64,000 bases of DNA from Pedobacter aquatilis (GCF_030409415.1 NZ_JAUFPW010000005.1:1-64000), one strand, 5' to 3'; counted from the stretch's first letter, positions 35,719 through 44,710 are shown. Notes: generated by a model from the sequence alone, not told the origin. Made by a program: numbers and translations.

Positions 35719-36513
35719 ATGAAACAATATTTAGATTTAATGCAGCACGTGCTGGATAACGGCGCACAAAAACACGACCGCACAGGAACTGGAACCATCA
35801 GCGTTTTCGGCTACCAAATGCGTTTTAATTTGCAGGAAGGTTTTCCAATGGTTACCACTAAAAAGCTCCATTTAAAATCTATTATACACGAATTAATCTG
35901 GTTTTTAACTGGCGATACAAACATTAAATATTTGAAGGATAATGGTGTTCGTATTTGGGATGAATGGGCAGATGAAGATGGAAACCTTGGACCAGTTTAT
36001 GGCTCGCAGTGGAGAAGTTGGCCAACACCCGATGGCAAACACATCGACCAGATTACAAACATCATCAATACGATAAAAAATAACCCAGATTCGCGTAGAA
36101 TTATAGTTTCGGCCTGGAATGTGGCAGAAATTGAAAATATGGCATTGCCGCCTTGTCATGCTTTTTTTCAGTTTTATGTAGCCGATGGAAAATTAAGTTG
36201 CCAATTATACCAACGCAGTGCTGATATTTTCTTGGGTGTACCTTTTAATATTGCATCTTATGCTTTATTAACCATGATGGTAGCGCAGGTTTGTGGTTTA
36301 GAGGCTGGAGATTTTATCCACACTTTAGGCGATGCGCATTTATACAACAACCACATCGAGCAAGCAAACTTGCAATTAAGTCGTGAGCCAAAACCATTGC
36401 CAACGATGAAGATTAATCCAGATGTGAAAAGCATTTTCGACTTTAAGTTTGAAGATTTTACATTGGAGAATTACGAAGCACATCCGCATATTAAGGGGGT
36501 TGTGGCGGTATAG
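35719..36513 (+). CDS. thyA: Thymidylate synthase
   Basis: A 264-residue ThyA, the same length as the E. coli enzyme, which makes dTMP from dUMP with methylene-tetrahydrofolate. The catalytic cysteine is in [14 protein letters not shown] (about residue 146), the dUMP-binding [13 protein letters not shown] follows, and [12 protein letters not shown] and [10 protein letters not shown] close the protein. Folate recycling is served by folA, 0.5 kb downstream, with an S23 gene in between. The stop codon is followed after 7 bases by an inverted repeat arm. Confidence 0.97.
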   Translation: MKQYLDLMQHVLDNGAQKHDRTGTGTISVFGYQMRFNLQEGFPMVTTKKLHLKSIIHELIWFLTGDTNIKYLKDNGVRIWDEWADEDGNLGPVYGSQWRSWPTPDGKHIDQITNIINTIKNNPDSRRIIVSAWNVAEIENMALPPCHAFFQFYVADGKLSCQLYQRSADIFLGVPFNIASYALLTMMVAQVCGLEAGDFIHTLGDAHLYNNHIEQANLQLSREPKPLPTMKINPDVKSIFDFKFEDFTLENYEAHPHIKGVVAV

Positions 36514-36520
36514 TTCATTA

Positions 36521-36542
36521 GTCATTGGTTCAATAGTTCATT
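36521..36542. repeat. Left arm of the inverted repeat around the S23 gene
   Basis: This 22-base arm (core TTCAATAGTTCATT) matches the inverse of 37023-37044 at 21 of 22 positions. It begins 8 bases after the last base of thyA. Confidence 0.7.
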
Positions 36543-36630
36543 TGTCATTGGTATCATTTGGCTAAGCTTCTATCTAAAAAATCTCTATTTAATTTCATCC
36601 CTTATAATTAATGTATAAAACAAAGTAATT

Positions 36631-37005
36631 ATGAGCTATAATCGAATTGAGGATTTGGAGGTTTATCTACTTGCTGAAGATTTATCAAATGAAATTTGGG
36701 ATATTACAACTAAATGGGACTTTTTTGCTAAAGACACCATTGGAAAGCAAATCTGCAGAGCGGCAGATTCAATTAGTGCTAATATAGCTGAGGGTTATGG
36801 ACGTTTCCATTTTAAAGAGAACAAAAACTTTTGTTATTACAGCAGAGGTTCTATTTTGGAAACAAAGTCTTTCTTAAGAAAAATGCGACATAGAAGTTTG
36901 GTTAGCGAAGATATTTATAACCAACTTTTCAATAAGCTCGAAATAATACACATTAAGCTTAATGCTTATTTAAAATATATTGGTAAGAAATCTTTTGGCA
37001 CTTAG
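36631..37005 (+). CDS. Four-helix bundle protein (S23-like)
   Basis: A 124-residue protein of the S23/IVP four-helix family, originally found in intervening sequences of 23S rRNA genes. Family motifs: DLEVYLLAEDLSNEIW, GKQICRAADSISANIAEGYGRF and the SILETKSFLRKMRH helix. The molecular role is unknown. Free-standing copies are common in Bacteroidota. Here the gene lies between thyA and folA, flanked by the inverted repeat 36521-36542 / 37023-37044, which suggests that the unit was inserted between two genes of one pathway. Confidence 0.92.
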   Translation: MSYNRIEDLEVYLLAEDLSNEIWDITTKWDFFAKDTIGKQICRAADSISANIAEGYGRFHFKENKNFCYYSRGSILETKSFLRKMRHRSLVSEDIYNQLFNKLEIIHIKLNAYLKYIGKKSFGT

Positions 37006-37022
37006 CCATGAGCGGATGAGCC

Positions 37023-37044
37023 AATGAACTATTGAACTAATGAC
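37023..37044. repeat. Right arm of the inverted repeat around the S23 gene
   Basis: The inverse of the arm at 36521-36542 with one difference. Its last five bases (ATGAC) are the start codon and next two bases of folA at 37040, so the repeat reaches into the coding sequence. Confidence 0.7.
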
Positions 37045-37546
37045 AAGTGAACCAAGAAATCTTTCCATAGCCGTTGCCGTTGGCGAAAATTTTGAAATCG
37101 GTAAAAATAACCAGCTTTTATGGCACATGCCTGCTGATTTAAAGTTTTTTAAACAAACCACTTCGGGCCATACCATTATTATGGGACGTAAAACTTTTGA
37201 TTCTGTCGGCAGGCCATTGCCAAACCGAAGAAACATCGTGATAACAAGAGATACTGAATTAAAAATTGATGGTGTTGAAGTTGTAAATAGTTTGGATAAA
37301 GCTTTGGAGATTACTCAAAATGAGGAAAAACCTGTGTTTATAGTTGGTGGAGCAGAAATTTACCGTCAAGCTTTACCAAAAACAGATACCTTATATTTAA
37401 CTACCATTCACAATACTTTCGATGCAGATACTTTTTTTCCGGAGATTAATAGGAATGAGTGGAATTTAATTAGCGCTGAACCACACCACGCGGACGAAAA
37501 GAATAAATACGATTACACTTTTGAGGTTTTAGAACGCAAGAAATAG
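37040..37546 (+). CDS. folA: Dihydrofolate reductase
   Basis: A 168-residue type I DHFR that regenerates tetrahydrofolate after the ThyA reaction. Motifs: IAVAVGENFEIGKNNQLLWH with the active-site region MPADLKFFKQTT (Asp), IIMGRKTFDSVGRPLPNRRN for NADPH, and VFIVGGAEIYRQAL. The only suitable start is the ATG at 37040, which overlaps the end of the inverted repeat belonging to the S23 unit. The translation initiation region is therefore partly made of repeat sequence. Confidence 0.96.
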   Translation: MTSEPRNLSIAVAVGENFEIGKNNQLLWHMPADLKFFKQTTSGHTIIMGRKTFDSVGRPLPNRRNIVITRDTELKIDGVEVVNSLDKALEITQNEEKPVFIVGGAEIYRQALPKTDTLYLTTIHNTFDADTFFPEINRNEWNLISAEPHHADEKNKYDYTFEVLERKK

Positions 37547-37588
37547 CTACCTATTATCCGTTGGTTGAAACCAACGGCAATTATATTA

Positions 37589-37783
37589 TAAGAGATTGCT
37601 TAGTGCCACGTAATGACGGAAACCATATATATTTTCACATACTTTGCCCCTTAAACCCGATACAGTGGAAATACTTTTTTGTTACCGTCTTCGATAAGCT
37701 CAGTCTGACCATAACAAAAAAGATTGAAACGATAGCGGGACGGAACCCAAGCCAAAAGTTGCTGCAATTGCTTTCCAAATAAA
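37589..37783. repeat. Dispersed repeats between folA and secDF (includes copy E)
   Basis: 37589-37622 carries a variant of the AGATTGCTT...TAATGACGG arm. 37655-37783 is modular repeat copy E: TAAACCCGATACAGTGGAAA at the left, GATTGAAACGATAGCGGGAC in the middle, TTGCTTTCCAAATAAAT at the right, with the cargo TTCGATAAGCTCAGTCTGAC at 37690-37709. The open frame across this region is not considered a gene. Confidence 0.7.
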
Positions 37784-37905
37784 TCTAACCAACTAATTTT
37801 TATTAAAAACGAGTTTAACGTAACGATTGTATTGCGATTAATCTATGTTAAAAATTAATCTTAATAAATTATCAATTAAGGGGTTCTATAATTTAAAAAT
37901 TTAAT

Positions 37906-37913
37906 TAGATTTG
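37906..37913 (+). promoter_or_regulatory. -7 promoter element of secDF
   Basis: TAGATTTG is a perfect TAnnTTTG. It ends 47 bases before the ATG at 37961 and only 5 bases before the TTG at 37919 where the open frame begins, which supports the ATG. Confidence 0.6.
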
Positions 37914-37960
37914 CCGACTTGTTAAAAAAACAGCGAAAGACAAATTATTTTAAACAAACA

Positions 37961-40936
37961 ATGCAAGGAAAAGGTTTTATTAAGTTTATAGCGATAGTTC
38001 TAGCTATCGTTTGTGCGTATGCCCTTTCTTTTACTCTGGTAGCATCTAGTGTAGAGAAAGACGCCAAAAACTATGCGAAAGGTGATGTAGCCAAGGAAAA
38101 GGCTTATTTAGATTCGATGAGCACTGAAAAAGTTTACCCGTTATTGGGCTTTACTTATCAGGCTGTTAAATCGAAAGAGATCAATTTAGGTCTGGATTTA
38201 AAAGGTGGTATGAACGTTACGATGGAAATATCGTTAGCGGAATTAGTTAAATCGTTAGCAGATAACACAACAGATGCTAATTTTAACAAAGCATTACAAA
38301 ATGCGCAAACCCAATTAAACGCAGGCGGTAAGGATTACATCAAAATTTTTGTTGATGAGTTTGAAAAATTAAGTCCTGGTGTTAAACTTGCAGATTATTT
38401 CTCAAATCAAGATAATGCTTCACTTTTGAAGCCAAACGCATCTAACTCAGAAGTTCAATCTTTCTTATCGAAAGAGGCTGAAAGTGCGATTGACCGTTCA
38501 TTTACAATTTTACGTTCTCGTATTGATGGTTTCGGTGTTGTTAGTCCGAACATGCAAAAACAACCTGGAACAAACCGCATTTTAATTGAAATGCCGGGTA
38601 TTCAGGATAAAGAACGTGTTTATAAATTATTACAAGGTTCTGCTGAATTACAGTTTTGGCAAGTTTATCAAATTCAGGAAGTTGTTTCTTTGCTTGAAAA
38701 CATTAACAAAACTTTAGCATCAACTTTAAAAGAAACTGCTCCAGCTACTAAAGATACCACAGCTGCTGCTGCAACTGGAAGTAAATTAGCTGGCTTAGAA
38801 AAAGCTGCTGATACTGCAAAAGGTGGTAAATTAGCTGGCTTAGCTAAAAAAGATTCAACAGCTGCTAAAGCAGAACTTGCAAAATCTAATCCATTATTCT
38901 CGGTTTTAAGTATTCCTACTTATCAGGCAGAAAATGGCCAGCCTTCTTTACGCCCAGGACCAGTTGTTGGTTGGGTTGCGCAAAAAGATACTGCAAAAGT
39001 AAATTCATATTTCAAATTACCTGAGGTTGCTGCTTCTATTCCTTCTTCTATGAAGTTTATGTGGAGTGTTAAACCAATGGAAGGTTCTAAAGTATTCGAA
39101 CTTTATGCAATTAAAGTTACAAGTGCTGATGGTAAACCTGATTTAGGTGGTGAAGCGGTTAGCGATTCTCGTAACGATTTTGACCAAAAAGGTAAACCAG
39201 AAGTAACCATGTACATGACCAGCGAAGGTGCTGCGAAATGGAAAAAAATTACTGCTGAAGCTTCTGCTGATGCTCAGAATAAAAAATCTATTGCAATTGT
39301 TTTAGATAATCAGGTTTATTCTGCTCCAACAGTACAAAATGAAATTCCAAATGGTGTTTCTTCAATCTCTGGTAACTTTACACAAGAAGATACTAAAGAT
39401 TTATCGAACATCTTAAAAGCTGGTAAATTACCTGCTCCAGCTCGTATTGCTGGTAGCTTCATTGTTGGTCCAACTTTAGGAGCACAAGCCATTCACGATG
39501 GTTTAATCTCTTTTGTAATTGCGTTTATTGTAATCTTAATCTTCATGGCGTTATATTATCACCGTGCAGGTTGGGTTGCTAACTTTGCTTTATTAATCAA
39601 CTTATTCTTCATCATTGGTATTTTGGTATCATTAGGTGCGGTATTAACCTTACCTGGTATTGCTGGTATCGTTTTAACCATCGGTTTATCTGTTGATGCA
39701 AACATCCTGATTTTCGAACGTGTACGTGAAGAATTAGCTTTGGGTAAAAATATCCCAACTGCAATTAAAGAAGGCTTTAAACATGCAATGCCATCTATTT
39801 TAGATGCAAACATTACTGTATTTATTTTAGGTGCCATTCTATATGCTTTCGGTAGTGGTCCGGTTCAAGGTTTTGCAACTACACTGTGTATTGGTATTCT
39901 TTCTTCGTTATTTGCTGCTGTTGCAATTTCAAGAGTAGTTTTCGATGCGATGTTAGATCGTAAAATGGAAATCAGTTTTGATAACAACTTTACCCGTAAT
40001 GCATTCAAAAACTTAGCATTCAACTTTGTTGGTCGTCGTAAAATTTACTACATCATCTCAACAATCATTATCGTTGCAGGTATTGGAATGTACTTCAAAA
40101 ATGGTGGCTTAAATTTAGGTGTCGATTTTAAAGGTGGTAGAACTTACTTAGTTCATTTCGATAAAACGGTTAACACTGAAGATTTGAAAAGCACATTATC
40201 TCCTGTTTTCGGTAACGAAACACCAGAGGTTAAAACTGCTGGAGAAGATAGCCAGGTTAAAATCACTACTACTTTCCACATTGAAGATCAAGATCCTAAA
40301 ACGGATAAGGTTGTAGAAGATGCTTTAAACAAAGGTTTAGCTGGTTCTAAATACGAAATTGTAAGCTCGCAAAAAGTAACGCCGATTATCGCAAGCGATA
40401 TTGTTAATGGTGCTTTCTACGCAGTTTTAATTTCATGTGTATTCATGTTTATCTACATCGTTGTACGTTTCAAAAAATGGCAATACGGTTTAGGTGCGGT
40501 ACTTGCATTAGCGCATGACGTTTTAATGGTATTATCTTTCTACACCATTTTAGATGGTTTATTACCATTCTCTTTAGAGATTGGTCAGGATTTTATCGCT
40601 GCTATTTTAACGGTAATGGGTTACACCATGACAGAAACTGTTGTTGTATTCGACCGTATTCGTGAGCGTTTAAAAGAAGCTGGTAAAGAAGATTTACATG
40701 GCGAAGAACGTAATCAACTTATCAACTTCGCATTAAACAGCACATTAAGTCGTACAATTTTGACTTCATTAACTGTATTCTTCGTATTATTAGTAATCTT
40801 CATTTTCGGTGGCGATAGCATCCGCGGATTCATCTTCGCATTGTTAATCGGACGGGTAATTGGTACATATTCATCATTATGTATCTCTACGCCTATCGTA
40901 ATCGATTTGGGTAGCTCTGCGGAAAAAAGAAAATAA
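37961..40936 (+). CDS. secDF: Protein translocase SecDF fusion
   Basis: A 991-residue fusion of SecD and SecF, the RND-like proton-driven pump that pulls exported proteins across the inner membrane after SecYEG. SecD part: N-terminal helix, LGLDLKGGMNVTMEI, the P1 periplasmic domain and five helices with GLSVDANILIFERVREEL. SecF part: LGVDFKGGRTYLVHF, then five helices with ALAHDVLMVL and VMGYTMTETVVVFDRIRE. Between residues of about 255 and 310 a low-complexity Ala/Lys/Thr segment contains two imperfect copies of KLAGL, unusual for SecD. The start is the ATG at 37961. Confidence 0.96.
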   Translation: MQGKGFIKFIAIVLAIVCAYALSFTLVASSVEKDAKNYAKGDVAKEKAYLDSMSTEKVYPLLGFTYQAVKSKEINLGLDLKGGMNVTMEISLAELVKSLADNTTDANFNKALQNAQTQLNAGGKDYIKIFVDEFEKLSPGVKLADYFSNQDNASLLKPNASNSEVQSFLSKEAESAIDRSFTILRSRIDGFGVVSPNMQKQPGTNRILIEMPGIQDKERVYKLLQGSAELQFWQVYQIQEVVSLLENINKTLASTLKETAPATKDTTAAAATGSKLAGLEKAADTAKGGKLAGLAKKDSTAAKAELAKSNPLFSVLSIPTYQAENGQPSLRPGPVVGWVAQKDTAKVNSYFKLPEVAASIPSSMKFMWSVKPMEGSKVFELYAIKVTSADGKPDLGGEAVSDSRNDFDQKGKPEVTMYMTSEGAAKWKKITAEASADAQNKKSIAIVLDNQVYSAPTVQNEIPNGVSSISGNFTQEDTKDLSNILKAGKLPAPARIAGSFIVGPTLGAQAIHDGLISFVIAFIVILIFMALYYHRAGWVANFALLINLFFIIGILVSLGAVLTLPGIAGIVLTIGLSVDANILIFERVREELALGKNIPTAIKEGFKHAMPSILDANITVFILGAILYAFGSGPVQGFATTLCIGILSSLFAAVAISRVVFDAMLDRKMEISFDNNFTRNAFKNLAFNFVGRRKIYYIISTIIIVAGIGMYFKNGGLNLGVDFKGGRTYLVHFDKTVNTEDLKSTLSPVFGNETPEVKTAGEDSQVKITTTFHIEDQDPKTDKVVEDALNKGLAGSKYEIVSSQKVTPIIASDIVNGAFYAVLISCVFMFIYIVVRFKKWQYGLGAVLALAHDVLMVLSFYTILDGLLPFSLEIGQDFIAAILTVMGYTMTETVVVFDRIRERLKEAGKEDLHGEERNQLINFALNSTLSRTILTSLTVFFVLLVIFIFGGDSIRGFIFALLIGRVIGTYSSLCISTPIVIDLGSSAEKRK

Positions 40937-40962
40937 GATTCTATAAATCTTAAAATATATCA

Positions 40963-40993
40963 AACGCTCCGATTTTATCGGGGCGTTTTTTTT
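40963..40993 (+). terminator. Rho-independent terminator of secDF
   Basis: AACGCTCCGAT (40963-40973) pairs with ATCGGGGCGTT (40977-40987), with one T-G pair, and is followed by a T run. Confidence 0.88.
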
Positions 40994-41015
40994 GTTTAAT
41001 TTTTAAATTCTGCGT

Positions 41016-41106
41016 CCGTCATTTCGACTGGAGCGCAGCGGAACAGAGAAATCTTTGAAGCAAAAATACCAATTCGAAGATTTCTACACTACGATCGAAA
41101 TGACGG
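41016..41106. repeat. Long inverted repeat, family CCGTCATTTCGAC, copy 2
   Basis: CCGTCATTTCGA (41016-41027) is the exact inverse of TCGAAATGACGG (41095-41106). The inner stem is AGAAATCTTTGAA with TTCGAAGATTTCT. The overall structure matches 30663-30767. It follows the secDF terminator. Confidence 0.75.
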
Positions 41107-41235
41107 ACTTCATATCAAGGAAACCCAACGGTCATATTAAAGTTATTTTACTTTCAATAATTGTTGAAAGTTTAAGTTACTAAACCTTTTGGCTATGTTT
41201 TTGTTAAGTTTACACATATAAAAAATGCAGATAAA

Positions 41236-42552
41236 ATGGATTTACAGCTTCCTAAAAGTGAATACCCTAGAGTAGTGATTGTTGGCGGTGGTTTCGGCGG
41301 AATTGAGCTTGCTAAACGACTAAAAAATAAGCCTTTTCAAGTTGTGATGTTGGATAAACATAACTACCATACCTTTCAACCATTACTTTATCAGGTAGCA
41401 ACGGGTGGTTTGGAGGCCGATTCTATTGCATTTCCTCTGCGTAAAATATTTAAAGGACAAAAAAACCTGATTTTCAGAGTAACCAAAGTGCAAGAAGTAA
41501 ATGCAGAACAAAATTGCCTACAGACGGATATTGGAAGAATCAGTTACGATTATCTTGTGATTGCAACTGGCTCTACTAGCAACTTCTTTGGTAATAAAGA
41601 AATTGAGGAAAATTCAATGCCAATGAAATCTATTCCAGAGGCTTTGGATTTAAGAAGTTTGATTTTGCAGAACTTTGAAAAATCGTTGATTGAAACTGAT
41701 TTTGATAAAAAAAGTGCCCTACTAAATTTTGTTGTGGTTGGTGGAGGTCCAACAGGCGTAGAAACCTCTGGCGCAATTGCAGAGCTCAAAAAACATGTCA
41801 TTCCAAATGATTATCCAGAAATGGATTTAAGTAAGGTTAACATTTACCTAATTGAAAATTCTCCAGAGTTATTAGGACCAATGTCGCCACAAGCACAACA
41901 AAAGTCAAAGGAGTTCTTAGTTAAAATGGGCGTTCAGGTAATGAACGAAACCAGGGTTTTAGGTTACGATGGACACACCTTGACTTTACAAGATAAAGCC
42001 CCAATTTTAAGCTCTACCGTAATCTGGAGCGCTGGTGTAAAAGGACAAATAATTAATGGCTTAGATAAGGCCGAAATTGTTCGTGGCGGTCGCTTAAAAA
42101 CTGATACACAAAGTTTAATTGTGGGTTATCAAAATATTTATGCAATTGGTGATGTGGCTGCAATTATTGATGAGGATACGCCAAATGGACATCCGGGTGT
42201 AGCGCCTGCAGCCATTCAACAAGGACATCAATTAGCTAAGAACCTAATTAATATTAAAGAAAATAAACCTTTAGAAAAGTTTAAATACTTCGATAAAGGC
42301 TCGATGGCAACTGTTGGTAGAAATAAAGCAGTTGTAGATATCGGTAAAATACGGTTTCAAGGGGTTTTCGCTTGGTTCACTTGGATGTTTGTCCATTTAA
42401 TGACCTTGGTTGGCTTTAGAAACAAGATAATTGTGTTTGTAAACTGGGTTTGGAGTTATTTTAGCTACGATAGAGGTACAAGATTAATCATCAGAACTTT
42501 TGCCAAAGATAGAAGCGTAGATTATAGAGAAGAGGTGAAAGAGGTTCATTAG
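41236..42552 (+). CDS. Type II NADH dehydrogenase (NDH-2-like)
   Basis: A 438-residue FAD-dependent oxidoreductase that likely passes electrons from NADH to menaquinone without pumping protons. The FAD-binding VIVGGGFGGIELAKRL (about 14-29), the family motif HTFQPLLYQVATGGLE, the NADH-binding VVVGGGPTGVETSGAIAEL (about 165-183), the FAD-closing IYAIGDVAAI and PAAIQQGHQLAKN are all present. A C-terminal amphipathic/hydrophobic segment (WFTWMFVHLMTLVGFRNK) is the usual membrane anchor. It may supply menaquinol to the cytochrome bd at 50-52 kb. Confidence 0.92.
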   Translation: MDLQLPKSEYPRVVIVGGGFGGIELAKRLKNKPFQVVMLDKHNYHTFQPLLYQVATGGLEADSIAFPLRKIFKGQKNLIFRVTKVQEVNAEQNCLQTDIGRISYDYLVIATGSTSNFFGNKEIEENSMPMKSIPEALDLRSLILQNFEKSLIETDFDKKSALLNFVVVGGGPTGVETSGAIAELKKHVIPNDYPEMDLSKVNIYLIENSPELLGPMSPQAQQKSKEFLVKMGVQVMNETRVLGYDGHTLTLQDKAPILSSTVIWSAGVKGQIINGLDKAEIVRGGRLKTDTQSLIVGYQNIYAIGDVAAIIDEDTPNGHPGVAPAAIQQGHQLAKNLINIKENKPLEKFKYFDKGSMATVGRNKAVVDIGKIRFQGVFAWFTWMFVHLMTLVGFRNKIIVFVNWVWSYFSYDRGTRLIIRTFAKDRSVDYREEVKEVH

Positions 42553-42730
42553 TTCAGTTGTTCATTAGTCATTAGTTATTAGTTATTAGTTATTAGTGTA
42601 AATTCGAGAACAAGATTATGGTTTGCTTGATAATTGTTTATTGGAAATTCGCAATTCTTCATTAATTATTTTCTTGAAACTTCTTTTCTTTGCAAAAAAA
42701 CTTTCCGCAATTGCGTTTTATAACCAAAAT

Positions 42731-43594
42731 ATGATGAGCCAAAATAGATTCAAATTAGTCGAATGTCCGCGGGATGCTATGCAGGGATTACATGATTTTG
42801 TGCCAACAGAACTTAAATCGGAATATTTAAATTTATTGCTTCAGGTTGGCTTTGATACCTTAGATTTTGGAAGTTTTGTATCGCCGAAAGCGATTCCGCA
42901 AATGGCCGATACCACAGAGGTTTTAGCCAGTTTAGACTTAAGCAAAACGGAAACTAAACTCTTAGCTATTGTAGCTAATTTAAAAGGTGTACAGAACGCT
43001 GTTCAGCATGAAGAAATAACTTATCTTGGATTTCCTTTCTCTATATCAGAAACCTTTCAACAGCGTAATACGAATTCAAGCATTACTCAATCTTTGATGA
43101 CTGTTGAGGAAATGCTTTCACTTTGTGATAAAAACAACAAAAATGCCGTAGTTTATTTATCAATGGGATTTGGAAATCCTTATGGTGATGAATGGAATTA
43201 CGAAATAGTAGAAAAATGGGCGGATGTTTTAGTTGACAAAGGCGTTAAAATTCTTTCTTTAGCTGATACTGTTGGAGTTTCTACCCCTGAAAAGATTGAA
43301 AACATTTTACCAAGGCTCATATCGAGATTTAACCGTACAGAAATTGGTGTTCATTTGCATTCCACTCCTACTGAACGTTTTGAAAAAATTGAGGCTGCAT
43401 ATCACTCAGGTGTAAAACGAATTGATGCTGCTTTAAAAGGCTTTGGTGGTTGCCCTATGGCGGCCGATGATTTAACAGGAAACATTGCAACCGAAGATGT
43501 TATTAGCTTTTTAAATTCGAAAGGAGAAAGTCTAAATCTAAATATGGATAAATGGAATCAAGCGATGGCTTTATCGGGTAGGATATTCGGGTAG
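42731..43594 (+). CDS. Hydroxymethylglutaryl-CoA lyase
   Basis: A 287-residue HMGL-like TIM-barrel enzyme, probably splitting HMG-CoA to acetoacetate and acetyl-CoA at the end of leucine breakdown. Motifs: VECPRDAMQGLHDFVPTE at the N-terminus, YLSMGFGNPYGDEW, the metal-binding GVHLHSTP (two His), and the active-site loop GFGGCPMAADDLTGNIATED with its Cys. The frame is open from 42623, but the ATG at 42731 (or 42734) begins the conserved domain. A phrase-like repeat of TTAGTTATTAG (42555-42600) lies upstream. Confidence 0.88.
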   Translation: MMSQNRFKLVECPRDAMQGLHDFVPTELKSEYLNLLLQVGFDTLDFGSFVSPKAIPQMADTTEVLASLDLSKTETKLLAIVANLKGVQNAVQHEEITYLGFPFSISETFQQRNTNSSITQSLMTVEEMLSLCDKNNKNAVVYLSMGFGNPYGDEWNYEIVEKWADVLVDKGVKILSLADTVGVSTPEKIENILPRLISRFNRTEIGVHLHSTPTERFEKIEAAYHSGVKRIDAALKGFGGCPMAADDLTGNIATEDVISFLNSKGESLNLNMDKWNQAMALSGRIFG

Positions 43595-43616
43595 TTTTTT
43601 GTTTCATTCGTAAAAT

Positions 43617-43697
43617 CGTCATTGCGAAGTACAGCTTGTCCCGATATTTCGGGCTAGCAATCTCTTATGATTAAATTACTTCATACCTCGCAATGAC
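43617..43697. repeat. Complete palindromic GCAATCT/CATTGCGA repeat
   Basis: The left arm TCATTGCGAAG ... TAGCAATCTC and the right arm TACTTCATACCTCGCAATGAC are inverses separated by about a dozen bases. The cargo inside the left arm is CCCGATATTTCGGG. This is the most complete copy of the family whose arms flank the IS110 element. Confidence 0.65.
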
Positions 43698-43774
43698 TGG
43701 AAATTTAACTAATAACTAATCAAATAGTAATAATCTTAAAAATTCCGTGACTTTCGTGCTTCCGTGGCAAAAAA

Positions 43775-44197
43775 CTAAACTTCCTTAACCATTTTAAAAT
43801 GCTGAATACCAGCTTCTTCAAACTGCTCTCCTTCAGCAATAAAGCCAAATTTAGCGTATAAACTCATCGCATCGAGTTGCGAATTCAGATAAATATAATT
43901 TGCATTTTCTGGCAAGTCAGAAAGTGCTTCGGCTATTAATGCACGCCCTACACCCATTCCTCTAAACTCTTTAAGCACGGCAAAACGCTCTAATTTATAA
44001 CCTGCATCCGTTTTACGCCAACGACAAGCACCACAAGGCTGCCCATTGTGCGAAGCTAAGAAATGAATGGATTCGTCTTCATGCTCCCATTCCAATTCAG
44101 GTGGACAATTTTGTTCATCTACAAATACAACTTTGCGGATGGCAAATACTTTATCTAAATCTTCGGGATGTATAACTTTTTGAACTAGTAAACTCAT
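43775..44197 (-). CDS. GNAT family N-acetyltransferase
   Basis: A 140-residue GNAT protein of the YjcF/ElaA-like type. The acetyl-CoA-binding motif A is ERFAVLKEFRGMGVGRALI (Arg/Gln-x-x-Gly-x-Gly/Ala pattern, about residues 71-89), followed by YLNSQLDAMSLYAKFGF, typical of the family. The substrate is unknown. Its start overlaps the stop of the iron-permease-like gene by one base, so the pair is co-transcribed. Positions 43735-43774 before its stop contain a fragment resembling the tandem array unit (TTCCGTG ... CCGTGGCAA). Confidence 0.88.
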   Translation of the reverse strand: MSLLVQKVIHPEDLDKVFAIRKVVFVDEQNCPPELEWEHEDESIHFLASHNGQPCGACRWRKTDAGYKLERFAVLKEFRGMGVGRALIAEALSDLPENANYIYLNSQLDAMSLYAKFGFIAEGEQFEEAGIQHFKMVKEV

Positions 44198-44679
44198 TAT
44201 TTATCGTTTTTAAAATGTTTATTCGTTTTCAGTTTCAGCTCGTTTAATTCCTTCGCCACATCAATGGAATGCGAACAATGAATATCGGCCTCTTTTTTTG
44301 CAAGTGCGGCAATAGTAACGTAAAATTTATGTAACTGGTCTAATTCCTTCTCGCTTAAATCTTCAATATCAACCATTCTATTACTTGCGCCCTGCTGTGC
44401 AGCAATTAATTCGTTTAATTTCAACTGAATTGCTTTGCCATCTTTATTTTGTGCTTTTTGAATTAAAAAAACCATTAAAAATGTGATGATAGTTGTCCCG
44501 GTATTAATAACCAATTGCCAAGTTTCAGAATAATTAAATAACGGACCACTTATTGCCCAAATTACCACAATCGCAGTTGCTGAAATAAATGCGGCAGAAC
44601 TACCGGTAAACTTGGTTGCGGCGTTAGCAAATTTTTCAAAAAAGTTATTATTCTTTGATTTGGTCTTAGATTTTGTCAT
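44197..44679 (-). CDS. Low-affinity iron permease family protein
   Basis: A 160-residue small membrane protein resembling the low-affinity iron permease family. A Lys-rich start, the FEKFANAATKFTGSS motif, two membrane helices (AAFISATAIVVIWAISGPLF; TGTTIITFLMVFLIQKAQNKD) and the cytosolic LKLNELIAAQQGASNRMVDIEDL block are as expected. Despite the name, iron transport is not proven for bacterial members. It is the first gene of a two-gene unit with the GNAT gene. Confidence 0.88.
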   Translation of the reverse strand: MTKSKTKSKNNNFFEKFANAATKFTGSSAAFISATAIVVIWAISGPLFNYSETWQLVINTGTTIITFLMVFLIQKAQNKDGKAIQLKLNELIAAQQGASNRMVDIEDLSEKELDQLHKFYVTIAALAKKEADIHCSHSIDVAKELNELKLKTNKHFKNDK

Positions 44680-44710
44680 CGCATTTTAGTTTGATTAAAT
44701 ATAGCTATAA

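Noticed and set aside
37561..37782. 73-codon frame between folA and secDF
   Set aside because: It is composed of two dispersed repeat families that occur in other gaps in other frames.
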